From JAUWQU01 sp964564285 (GTDB lineage: Bacteria > Planctomycetota > Phycisphaerae > SM23-33): DNA of 64,000 nt. Under the pieces are notes generated by a model. That model worked only from the letters and a program-made list of their open reading frames with translations. It ran no database searches and had not been told where the DNA came from. The stretch lies in contig CAZMBZ010000002.1 in NCBI GenBank assembly GCA_964564285.1, forward strand, positions 1 to 64,000, written 5' to 3'. A program made the position numbers and the translations under genes. Shown here in pieces: positions 6,948 to 14,936 of the stretch; positions within the stretch are counted from its first letter, which is position 1; the number at the start of each line of letters is the position of its first letter.

Positions 6948-8588
6948 ATGAGTCTGACCAGAACATTATTACGACCGGTGGCCTTCGTTGCGGGCAAGCA
7001 TGCCGCGCGCCAGGTGCGGTCGTTTCTGGCAGCCCACGACCACACAGCCCAGACGCAGGACCGCCTGCTCGCCGAGCTCATCTCGGCCCATCGCGAGACG
7101 GCCTTTGGGCGCGATCACGGCTTTGAGAATATCCGCACGTATGAGGACTTTGTCTCTGCCGTGCCGGTGGGGGCGTACGACAAGTTGCAGCCCTACGCGG
7201 ATCGCGTGTTCGCGGGCGATTTCGAAGCGCTGCTGCCGCCGGGCGAGCGGGCCCTGATGTTCAGCCAGACATCCGGCACGACGGGTGAGCCCAAGCATAT
7301 TCCGGTTACCTCGCGCTTCCTGACCGAGATGCGGCGAGGGTGGAACATCTTCGGCGTGAAGGCCCTGACGGACCACAGCGAGGCCTGGCTCAGGCCGTTG
7401 CTTACGATCAATTCGTCGATGCACGAGGCCCAGAGCCCGACGGGCGTTCCCTGCGGTGCCATCAGCGGGCTTCTGGCGGTTACGCAGAAGCGGATCGTCC
7501 GGCGGATGTATGTTGCTCCTCGTCAGGTTGCGGACATTCGCGACCCGCTGGCCAAGTACTATACGATTCTTCGCTACGGCGTGGGTCGGGATGTAAGCAT
7601 AATCACGACTGCCAACCCGTCGAGCACGATCAAGCTCATAGAGGTCGGCCAAGCCCATGCCGAGCAGTTGATTCGCGACGTTGCCGACGGCACGATGAGC
7701 CCGCCCGGTGGCTTGCCCCAGGCCATGGCCGGGCATGTGCGATTTCGCCGCAACCCCGCGCTGGCCAAGCGTATGGAAGAAGGCCTGCGCCGTGATGGAC
7801 AACTACTGCCCAGGCACTTTTGGAACGTGACGCTGCTGTGCAACTGGACGGGCGGAACGCTCAAGTTGTACCTGCGACGACTGCGAGAACTGTTTGGCGA
7901 CGTGCCTGTCCGAGATATCGGCCTGCTTGCCAGCGAGGGCCGGTTCTCCGTGCCGCTGGAAGACTCCACCCCGGCTGGCGTCGCGGAAATCACCGCCAAT
8001 TTCCTCGAGTTCATCCCTGCCGACGAGTACGGCCGCGACAACCCGCCCACGCTACGGGCCCACGAGTTGGAGGTAGGTGCCGAATACTTCCTCGTGGTCA
8101 GCAATTGGGCAGGCCTCTGGCGATACAGCATCGATGATCGCGTTCGCGTTACGGGCCGGTTCGGCCAGAGCCCGGTCTTCGAGTTCCTCTCGCGCGGGTT
8201 GCACACGTCGAGCATCACCGGCGAGAAAATAACCGAGTACCAGGTGGTCGAGGCGATGCGCCGCGCCGCTGCCGGGCTCGGCGTGGCCGTAGAACGTTTC
8301 ACGCTTCAGGGCCGCTTCGCCGCCACGCCGTACTACGAGTTGCGAATCGAACAAGTCGACGGGCGAGACCTGCATGCCATCGCCGAGGCCATGGACCGCG
8401 AATTGACGGGGCTGAACGTTGAGTACCAATCCAAGCGCCATACCGACCGCCTGGGCAGCATAAGGCCCAGCCAGGCCCAGCCAGGCCACTTCGAGCAAGC
8501 GGAGTTGGAAACCATCGCAGCCCGCCGAGGCCGTGGCGAACAATACAAGCACCAGTACCTGCTGACCGAAATCATCGACGGGGTTTAG
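6948..8588 (+). CDS. GH3-family acyl-adenylate/amide synthetase-like protein (546 aa)
   Basis: Homologue of the GH3 family, known in plants for ATP-dependent conjugation of amino acids to jasmonate or auxin; bacterial members are mostly uncharacterised. The ATP/phosphate-binding loop SQTSGTTGEPKHIPVT is clear at about residues 106-121. Downstream the family pattern ending in LWRYSIDDRVRV and the C-terminal TGEKITEYQV segment are present. Length fits the family (~500-600 aa). ATG 6948 is chosen over TTG 6942; no good ribosome-binding site is visible because the 22-bp repeat abuts the gene. An adenylating acyl-acid ligase of unknown substrate is the safest call. Confidence 0.82.
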   Translation: MSLTRTLLRPVAFVAGKHAARQVRSFLAAHDHTAQTQDRLLAELISAHRETAFGRDHGFENIRTYEDFVSAVPVGAYDKLQPYADRVFAGDFEALLPPGERALMFSQTSGTTGEPKHIPVTSRFLTEMRRGWNIFGVKALTDHSEAWLRPLLTINSSMHEAQSPTGVPCGAISGLLAVTQKRIVRRMYVAPRQVADIRDPLAKYYTILRYGVGRDVSIITTANPSSTIKLIEVGQAHAEQLIRDVADGTMSPPGGLPQAMAGHVRFRRNPALAKRMEEGLRRDGQLLPRHFWNVTLLCNWTGGTLKLYLRRLRELFGDVPVRDIGLLASEGRFSVPLEDSTPAGVAEITANFLEFIPADEYGRDNPPTLRAHELEVGAEYFLVVSNWAGLWRYSIDDRVRVTGRFGQSPVFEFLSRGLHTSSITGEKITEYQVVEAMRRAAAGLGVAVERFTLQGRFAATPYYELRIEQVDGRDLHAIAEAMDRELTGLNVEYQSKRHTDRLGSIRPSQAQPGHFEQAELETIAARRGRGEQYKHQYLLTEIIDGV

Positions 8589-8599
8589 ATCAAATAATT

Positions 8600-8674
8600 A
8601 AATAGGGACGCTAACCATTTTTGGGCCACTTTGGGCACACGAGTAGGCCCCAAAAATGGTTAGCGTCCCTATTT
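8600..8674. repeat. REP/REPIN-like palindrome (26-bp arms) between convergent genes
   Basis: Perfect 26-bp inverted arms at 8600-8625 and 8649-8674 flank a 23-bp centre. The arm contains the core TAGGGACGCTAACCATTTTT. This resembles extragenic palindromes mobilised by RAYT transposases, though none is in the window. It sits between the convergent GH3-family and glycosidase-like genes and could also act as a bidirectional terminator. Confidence 0.7.
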
Positions 8675-8697
8675 TAAGTGGCCCTATTAAGGGGCAG

Positions 8698-9645
8698 TCA
8701 GTTCGGCTGGCCTCGCAAGTGCCGGGCGGCGCTGAGGAGAAAGGTCCGTTCCTCGTTGTCGAGTTGAGTCATCAGGCGCCCTTCGTTCGGGCGCAGGTCG
8801 AAGCACCTTCGCGGCCGGGCTTGGGGGTTCGCCCCGGCTGGGCCATTGTGGAAGAACCACCCAGCCGCTCCGGATTCCATCGCTGCGCGGAGGTCCGTGA
8901 GGTAATCGTCAACGCCTGGTTGCCAGCCGTCCAGGCCCCGGCGGAAGGGTTCCTGGTAAACCACCGGCACGATCTTACCCAGTCGCTGCATCCAGCGGGA
9001 AAGCAGTTCGGTCTTCCGGGCGGTCTGGCCCGGTGAGTCGGCCTGTCGCGGGCGGTGGGGGGTCAGAAAGTCCACCCGGGCGGCCATGATGTACTCGTAG
9101 AGGCGGTCGGGGTCCATTTCGCCGGTGCAGCTCGCTGTGACAAGCCTCTCGGGGTCGGCCTGTTTTACGCGGTCGCGAAGCTGCCTGACCATCCCGGCCT
9201 GCACGTGCCGGGCGTCGGTGGCGTTGTGCTCGCTGGCCAGGTCGAAGTAGACGTTCCGCCGCTCCCGCATCGCCTCAGTCAGCACGCCGACGGCGTTCAG
9301 GTGGGCCTGGTCGTCGGTCAGCACGCCCGGGTTCCGGGAGATAGTCACATCCACCACAAAGCCGAGCTTGTCGGCCAGGTCCACCAGCCAGTTCAGGCGG
9401 TCCCAGTATGGGTTTCGTTCGTCGCCATCGGCGTCCAGCGCGGAGATGTCGTTATCGAACGCTCGCCACGTCGCCCACACGCGCAGGCAGTTGACGGCCC
9501 CGGTCTTCAGTTCGGCGAGGTCTTCCTGAATCGCCTGCTCATCGGCGCCGAGCGCGGCGAAGTAGCTTACCCCGAACAGAAACGTCGGCTGTCCATTAAC
9601 GCAAAGACGCCGCTGGTCGGCGTCGATGGCAAGAATATTTCCCAT
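8698..9645 (-). CDS. Glycoside hydrolase-like TIM-barrel protein (315 aa)
   Basis: Resembles clan GH-A glycosidases (GH5/GH2-like catalytic barrel). It opens with a beta strand leading to FLFGVSYFAAL, then a barrel-helix region with NCLRVWATW, typical of the second and third strands. Candidate catalytic glutamates are Glu139 (YFDLASEHN, end of strand 4) and Glu232 (VVYQEPF, end of strand 7). The classic Asn-Glu pair at strand 4 is Ser-Glu here, so activity is not certain. No signal peptide is seen. GGGAGA nine bases upstream supports the start. It is the only long minus-strand protein gene in the window and runs towards the GH3-family gene. Confidence 0.65.
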   Translation of the reverse strand: MGNILAIDADQRRLCVNGQPTFLFGVSYFAALGADEQAIQEDLAELKTGAVNCLRVWATWRAFDNDISALDADGDERNPYWDRLNWLVDLADKLGFVVDVTISRNPGVLTDDQAHLNAVGVLTEAMRERRNVYFDLASEHNATDARHVQAGMVRQLRDRVKQADPERLVTASCTGEMDPDRLYEYIMAARVDFLTPHRPRQADSPGQTARKTELLSRWMQRLGKIVPVVYQEPFRRGLDGWQPGVDDYLTDLRAAMESGAAGWFFHNGPAGANPQARPRRCFDLRPNEGRLMTQLDNEERTFLLSAARHLRGQPN

Positions 9646-9867
9646 GCGGAGGCTCTCCCAAGTGCAGGCGATTCATATCGTACGCCCCCTGACGGTCCAG
9701 TCAAGCCCGCCGGAGGCCATCGTCCCCGCATCCATGAGTTTCTGCGGGCCTGTGATTGCTTCTTGCAGCCTATCGACCTTTGGATGTGAGTTTCATAGAA
9801 TGTGTTCAAGGTTCTGCATCGCTACCAGCAGGCCCGGCCGGGCGGGGCCGGGTGATATTTGCGGAGA

Positions 9868-11955
9868 ATGAAGATTTCGATACGCATAAAGCTAATACTG
9901 GCGATTCTGCTGCCGCTGCTGGCCGTCTATTGTGGCGTATTGGTGGGCAATTACTACAGCGCGCGCCGGGAGGTGCTCCACCAGGCCGAGCGCTACCTTA
10001 TCCAGCTTTCCAATAACGATGCAGCCAACCTGGATGCCGAGTTCAGAATGGCCGAACGGGCCGCGGAGTCCCTGGCTTCCCTGGTGTCCGAGCAGACGGC
10101 TGCGACGATCAACAGACGGGCCGATGTGATGCTTCGCGGCGTGCTGCTCAGCAGGGCAGGAGTGCAGGCGGTTACGATTGCCCTCGGACCCGCGGAAGGC
10201 CCGGGCGGGCAGGCCGACGAGCCGTTTGGGCGGTACACGGCGCGGCGTATCTCCCGCACCGGCCAGCCCAAACCTCCGGCGCGCCATGGTCGAGGCCCTC
10301 GCCGCCGACCTTCGCCGCCGGCTTCCGCTCCGTCGCCAACTTCGGCCCCGTCGCCGGACGAGTCGATCGACCTGTCCGACCCGTCGAACGATTCCACCGA
10401 GCCTCCGCCTGTCGGCCCGGCCAACTTATACGCACAAGGCATCCGCCGGGGCGACCTGGCCAAGGTATCCCCGGACTTCCGCAGCCAGAAGTGCTACTTC
10501 GATGCCAACCAGTACCGCAGGACGATATGGACCGAACCTTTGCTGGATGATAAGATCGCCATCGCCCCGGTCTGCCGGTGCGTCAGGCCAATTGTGCGCG
10601 ATGGAAAGTTCCTCGGCGTGGTGGCTGTCGATTTGTCGATACGCTCGCTGCGCGGAGCTCTGACCGAGACAAAGCTTGAGAGCGGATACTGTATACTTGT
10701 CAGCCGGGATGGCTTGCTCGTCAGCCACCCGCGGAAAGATATCGCCATGCGGCAGACGCTGGCCGGCCTGGCCCAGCGAGAAAACAAGCCCGAGCTATAC
10801 GACCTGTCCGCCCGAATGATCGCCGGCGAGAGCAGAGTTATGGAGTTCGACGACTTCCATACCAAACTTCCCAGTTGGGTGGTCTTCGCGCCGATCCGAT
10901 CCAGTGGATGGTCCTTCGGGGTAGTCATCCCGAAACGGCTCATCCTCGCGCCGATCGATGACTGGCTTCGACGCGACCTGGCCGTCATGGTCGGCGGGCT
11001 CGGGGTCATCGTGTTCGTGGTGACCATGGTGTCGGTCAGGATCACCCGCCCCATAGGCAGGTTGGTTACGGCCGTGCGAGCCCTGGGCGGCGGCGACCTG
11101 CGCTTGCGTGTCGGTGGCACGCATCGTCGCGACGAGTTGGGCGAGCTCAGCCGGGCCTTCAACGGCATGGTGCGGGCGCTGGCTCACCATGTCGAGGCTC
11201 GCATGCGCGAGGCAGCGTCGCGAAAGGCAGTCGAGAGCGAACTCAAGGTCGCTCGCGAGATACAGGCTTCCCTCCTGCCGACTCACTTCCCGCAGCGACA
11301 GGAGTTCGAACTGCACGCCATGATCGTGCCCGCGAAGGAAGTCGCCGGCGACTTCTTCGACTTCTTCTACGTGCGCGAAAACGAGCTGGCGCTGCTGATC
11401 GCCGACGTTTCCGGCAAGGGCGTGCCCGCAGCGCTGTTCATGGCGGTCACGCGAACGGTTATTCGAAACCAGGCGATGTCCGGGCTTCCCCCGGCCGAGG
11501 TGCTCAACCGGGCGAACCGCCTGCTGGTTCAGGGCAACGAAAGAATGATGTTCGTGACGATGTTCTTCGCCCACTACAACCTCACCACTGGAAAGCTTGT
11601 CTACGCCAACGCAGGGCACAACCCACCCGTCATGAGCAATGGCGCCGGCGGCGTGCGGAAGTTCGGCTCGTCGACCGGGCCGATCCTCGGCGTCTTCGAG
11701 GACGAGCAGTACACGCAGAAGGAGACCGTCCTGGAATCGGGCGACTCCCTGGTGCTGTACACCGACGGAGTAACCGAGGCCATGGATGCCGACGATCAGC
11801 AGTATCGGCTGGAGCATCTTGCCCGCATCGTGGCTGACAACCCCACGGCCTCGCCCGAGGAAATTTGTGGACTGGTTGTCCAATCCGTGGAGTCATACCG
11901 CTCGCATCCCCAGCAGGATGATGTGACCCTTCTCGTGCTGAGACGAAACCGTTGA
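9868..11955 (+). CDS. Sensor phosphatase: Cache-like domain, HAMP, SpoIIE/RsbU-type PP2C (695 aa)
   Basis: Membrane-bound serine/threonine phosphatase, likely the output of an environmental signal in a partner-switching (anti-sigma antagonist) pathway. Order: TM helix about 7-27, a large extracytoplasmic sensor region with a Cache-like second half (about 185-365), TM helix about 371-391, HAMP (about 392-444), linker with AREIQASLLP, and a PP2C domain to the end. Metal-binding motifs are visible: EVAGDFFDFF, LIADVSGKG, YTDGVTEAMD and QQDDVTLLVL. A Pro/Ser/Arg low-complexity stretch (about 130-182) interrupts the sensor. ATG 9868 has GGAG only one base away; TTG 9859, three codons earlier, is a plausible alternative. 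No anti-sigma or STAS gene lies nearby. Confidence 0.88.
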   Translation: MKISIRIKLILAILLPLLAVYCGVLVGNYYSARREVLHQAERYLIQLSNNDAANLDAEFRMAERAAESLASLVSEQTAATINRRADVMLRGVLLSRAGVQAVTIALGPAEGPGGQADEPFGRYTARRISRTGQPKPPARHGRGPRRRPSPPASAPSPTSAPSPDESIDLSDPSNDSTEPPPVGPANLYAQGIRRGDLAKVSPDFRSQKCYFDANQYRRTIWTEPLLDDKIAIAPVCRCVRPIVRDGKFLGVVAVDLSIRSLRGALTETKLESGYCILVSRDGLLVSHPRKDIAMRQTLAGLAQRENKPELYDLSARMIAGESRVMEFDDFHTKLPSWVVFAPIRSSGWSFGVVIPKRLILAPIDDWLRRDLAVMVGGLGVIVFVVTMVSVRITRPIGRLVTAVRALGGGDLRLRVGGTHRRDELGELSRAFNGMVRALAHHVEARMREAASRKAVESELKVAREIQASLLPTHFPQRQEFELHAMIVPAKEVAGDFFDFFYVRENELALLIADVSGKGVPAALFMAVTRTVIRNQAMSGLPPAEVLNRANRLLVQGNERMMFVTMFFAHYNLTTGKLVYANAGHNPPVMSNGAGGVRKFGSSTGPILGVFEDEQYTQKETVLESGDSLVLYTDGVTEAMDADDQQYRLEHLARIVADNPTASPEEICGLVVQSVESYRSHPQQDDVTLLVLRRNR

Positions 11956-12051
11956 GCGGTGGCATTGCATCTTGACGCCGCCGAGGGGGGCGGGGTATTC
12001 TCAGACGCATCAGGGCCGCGAGCGGCCGTGGCGTGGCGTGGTGCATGTCCT

Positions 12052-12954
12052 ATGGAACAGTTTCCAAACATTTCGATAATCGGACCCGGCAAGGTCGGCA
12101 CTGCCATTGGCATATTGGCTGACCGAGCGGGCCTGAGCGTGCTGGCCGTGGCGGGCGGCTCGGAAGGTGCCGCCGGCGCCTCCGCCAAGGCCATCGGCGA
12201 ATGCGCCAGCGCGTGCAGCGTAACCGACGCCGCCGGGGCGGGCGAACTGGTGCTGCTGACCGTCCCGGACGACCGTATCGCCGAGGTATGCGCGCAACTG
12301 GCCCGCCAGCAGGCATTCGCGCCTGGCACGATCGTGGCCCATTGCAGCGGGGCGCTGTCCAGCGAGGTTCTCGCGCCGGCTCGCGACCAGTGCTGCTGCC
12401 TCATCGGGTCGATGCATCCGCTTCAGACCTTCCCGACCGTCGAGGCCGGCGTGGCGCGACTGCCGGGGGCGTGGTGTTTCTGCGAGGGCGACGACACGGC
12501 CGTGACGTGCCTGGAAAAACTCGCCCAGGCTATCGGCGCCCGCTCGGCACGGATAGCCCGGGCCGGCAAACCCGCCTACCACGCGGCCGCCGTCGTGGCG
12601 TGCAACTACCTCGTGGCCCTTATGGACGCCTCGGCAAGGCTTGCTCAGCAGGCCGGGCTCGACCGCCAGACCTGGCTGTCCGCCGTCCTGCCCAGCATCC
12701 AGGCGACCTTGGACAACGTCTCCGCCATCGGTCCCGGAAAGGCCCTCACGGGTCCCATTTCCCGCGGCGATATCCAAACCGTCCGTCGGCACCTCGACGC
12801 TCTCGCCAGCGACGACGAAGGCGTGCGGGCACTCTACGCCGCCTGTGGACGCCAGACAGTAGCGCTCGCCCTGCGGGCCGGGAGAATCTCTCCCGAAGTC
12901 GCCGCCGAACTGACCGAAATGCTCCGCCAGTCCAACCCAGGCCAGGCGGGGTGA
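12052..12954 (+). CDS. Rossmann-like/DUF2520 oxidoreductase-like protein (300 aa)
   Basis: Two-domain protein with an N-terminal NAD(P)-binding Rossmann fold (IIGPGKVGTAIG at residues 9-20, then LVLLTVPDDRI) and a C-terminal helical domain of the DUF2520 type (about 160-290), an arrangement like pyrroline-5-carboxylate or ketopantoate reductases. GSMHPLQTF matches a conserved family segment. The reaction is unknown. The start at 12052 is chosen because the fold begins immediately after it; upstream in-frame sequence has no domain character. It follows the PP2C gene by about 95 bp, but a functional link is not evident. Confidence 0.78.
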   Translation: MEQFPNISIIGPGKVGTAIGILADRAGLSVLAVAGGSEGAAGASAKAIGECASACSVTDAAGAGELVLLTVPDDRIAEVCAQLARQQAFAPGTIVAHCSGALSSEVLAPARDQCCCLIGSMHPLQTFPTVEAGVARLPGAWCFCEGDDTAVTCLEKLAQAIGARSARIARAGKPAYHAAAVVACNYLVALMDASARLAQQAGLDRQTWLSAVLPSIQATLDNVSAIGPGKALTGPISRGDIQTVRRHLDALASDDEGVRALYAACGRQTVALALRAGRISPEVAAELTEMLRQSNPGQAG

Positions 12955-13075
12955 AGGAACGATAATTCAAACCAAGTTGCTCGCAAAAAAGCGTGGGCAG
13001 ATTGCGGATTTGACTTGGCGCGAAGTGGTCGCAACGCCACCATTGGTGTTCTGACGCCCGGCAGATCACTTCGAG

Positions 13076-13276
13076 TCAGGCTTCGAACAGTTCGCGAGGC
13101 AGCCTGTCCGCTACCTCTGCCGGGCTTGCGGTTTCCAGGAAGAGTTCCACTGCTTCCCGGAGGTTGTCGCGGGCTTGATCGATCGTATCGCCTTGGCTGG
13201 CTATGTCGAGCTCGGGGCAGAGCGAAACATAAAGTTCACCCTCTCGGTGAATCGCGGCCGTGAATGGTTTGGTCAT
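13076..13276 (-). CDS. HicB-like (UPF0150) small protein (66 aa)
   Basis: Matches the HicB/UPF0150 fold: N-terminal strands with FTAAIHREGELYVSLCPELDIASQGDT, followed by a helix (DQARDNLREAVELFLE). HicB proteins are antitoxins to the HicA RNase or stand-alone proteins. GGGGAG on the minus strand just before the ATG at 13276 supports this start over 13303. No HicA-like reading frame is recognisable in the 120 bp downstream or upstream, and there is no obvious DNA-binding extension, so this is an orphan member of unknown role. Confidence 0.72.
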   Translation of the reverse strand: MTKPFTAAIHREGELYVSLCPELDIASQGDTIDQARDNLREAVELFLETASPAEVADRLPRELFEA

Positions 13277-13449
13277 ATAGTCACTCCCCAAATCGTAAAT
13301 CATTATACGCCAAGCTGCCTGTAACAGGAAGTCTTCGTTGGAAAAGGGAAAAACCCAGCGTTCGCTTTTTCGGATTGCCGCTTGCTATTTTGCCCGGATT
13401 ATCGTTTCTTTTTGTTCCGTGTTTAGGCCATAGCACGAAGGGAATTGAC

Positions 13450-14424
13450 ATGGCGGCGAACATTATCGACGGCAAGGCGGTGGCGAAGGAGATCAAGCAG
13501 CAGTTGGCGGCCGAGGCGGTTGCGCTGCGGGTCTCGGGCCATCCGGTTCGGTTGGTCGCGGTGCAGGTCGGTCACGACGACGCCAGCGAGTACTACACGA
13601 AGATGCAGGCTCGCCAGGCCCAGGCTGTCGGGATCGACTATCAGTTGTTCGAGTTGTCGGCCGAGACCAGCCAGGACGAGGTTGTCGGGCAGGTTCTCAA
13701 GCTCGATGCGGATTCCAGCGTGTCGGGCCTTATCCTGCAAATGCCTCTTCCCAGGCACATTAACGCCGCAGCCGTGCAGTTGGCGATCAGTCCGGAAAAG
13801 GACGTTGAGGGCATGCATCCCGAGAATCTAGGTCGGCTTCTGACCGGTGGGGGCGTTGTGGCCCCATGCACGCCGATGGCGGCGATGGAACTGCTTGGGC
13901 GGGCGTGCCCCGAACTTTCCGGAAAGGAAGCGGTGGTTGTCGGGCGAAGCACCATTGTCGGCAAGCCTATCGCGTTGATGCTCCAGTACATGGAGAACTC
14001 GGCGACGGTCACGGTCTGCCATTCGCGGACGAAGGACCTTGCATCCCACACGCGCCGGGCCGAGGTGCTCATCGCGGCGACGGGGCTCAGCCAGGGTCGC
14101 TGGGCTCGATACCAGCAGCAGCGCGGGGCCGGGAAGGATGTGGAACTCCCCGACCTTTCGCCGCTTATCTCGGCGGACATGGTGGCCGAGGGGGCGGTGG
14201 TCATCGACGTGGCGACCAATTACATCCCGACGGGTTTTGACGAGTCGGGCGAGCCACTTAAGAATGATCGTGGCGAGGTGGCTCTCAAGAGCGTCGGCGA
14301 CGTGGATTTCGCCGGGGCGTCCGCGCGGGCGTCGGCGATAACTCCCGTGCCGGGCGGGGTGGGGCCGGTCACGGTGGCGATGCTGCTGAAGAACACGATC
14401 TCCTGCGCCAAGGCGGGGCGGTAG
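13450..14424 (+). CDS. folD: FolD-type methylenetetrahydrofolate dehydrogenase, cyclohydrolase site substituted (324 aa)
   Basis: FolD interconverts 5,10-methylene-, methenyl- and 10-formyl-tetrahydrofolate. Here the fold is clear: N-terminal MAANIIDGKAVA, LILQMPLPRHI, the Rossmann segment VVGRSTIVGKPIA and C-terminal ITPVPGGVGPVTVAML. In the YxxxK motif Tyr49 is kept, but the catalytic Lys (Lys56 in human, Lys54 in E. coli) is Gln53. The conserved Asp of KDVDG is Glu120. Gln97 is retained. An insertion of about 20 residues after LIAATG makes the protein longer than the usual ~285 aa. Loss of the Lys is known in the human enzyme to abolish cyclohydrolase while leaving dehydrogenase, so a dehydrogenase-only enzyme is the inference. 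Confidence 0.88.
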   Translation: MAANIIDGKAVAKEIKQQLAAEAVALRVSGHPVRLVAVQVGHDDASEYYTKMQARQAQAVGIDYQLFELSAETSQDEVVGQVLKLDADSSVSGLILQMPLPRHINAAAVQLAISPEKDVEGMHPENLGRLLTGGGVVAPCTPMAAMELLGRACPELSGKEAVVVGRSTIVGKPIALMLQYMENSATVTVCHSRTKDLASHTRRAEVLIAATGLSQGRWARYQQQRGAGKDVELPDLSPLISADMVAEGAVVIDVATNYIPTGFDESGEPLKNDRGEVALKSVGDVDFAGASARASAITPVPGGVGPVTVAMLLKNTISCAKAGR

Positions 14425-14585
14425 TGGTCTGGCCTGCCCTGACTGCCTTCGCGGGCCTCAGCAGCCTGCGTTTGGCGGAGGATTTCATCGTGTGGTGTTG
14501 GCAAAGGTCAGGCTCGCGAGAGGCGATCTTGTCGCCCGAGGTTTTCGCCTTTTTGCGAAAAACTTTGACGGTTTTGAAAAAACCT

Positions 14586-14613
14586 TTGACAGCATTTAGG
14601 GGCTGAGTATACT
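14586..14613 (+). promoter_or_regulatory. Sigma70-like promoter for tRNA-Thr and tuf
   Basis: TTGACA (14586-14591) and TATACT (14608-14613) with a 16-bp spacer: a near-consensus promoter about 80 bp before tRNA-Thr. An AT-rich stretch with A and T tracts precedes it and could serve as an UP element. A small stem (TTTTCGC at 14542-14548 with GCGAAAA at 14555-14561) lies upstream. Bases 14425-14690 hold no gene. Confidence 0.72.
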
Positions 14614-14690
14614 TAACAATCCGATTTTTTCGGCCATGGTGTAGGTGTATCCATACGTGGGCGACACACGGGTTTTGAGTTGTAACCTGT

Positions 14691-14762
<72 letters not shown>

Positions 14763-14936
14763 TGTATGAGCCGCGACGGGGCTGGGCTCCGGCTGGCGGC
14801 AGGCATCGGGTAGTTGCGTCGCATAGCGGTTTGAAGAAAAGCGGCAGCCTCACCATCGGCGGAAGTCGCCATGGCGAAGTCGGCGAGTCAGAAGAAAGTA
14901 CGACTGATATAAGTTTATAGGCAAGGAGCGTGACGA

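Noticed and set aside
6752..7126. 124-codon frame upstream of and overlapping the GH3-family gene
   Set aside because: Runs through the inverted repeat and out of frame into a certain gene; no domain.
12955..13075. A hicA toxin gene beside hicB
   Set aside because: Short frames on both strands were inspected; none shows the HicA pattern with its GSH motif.
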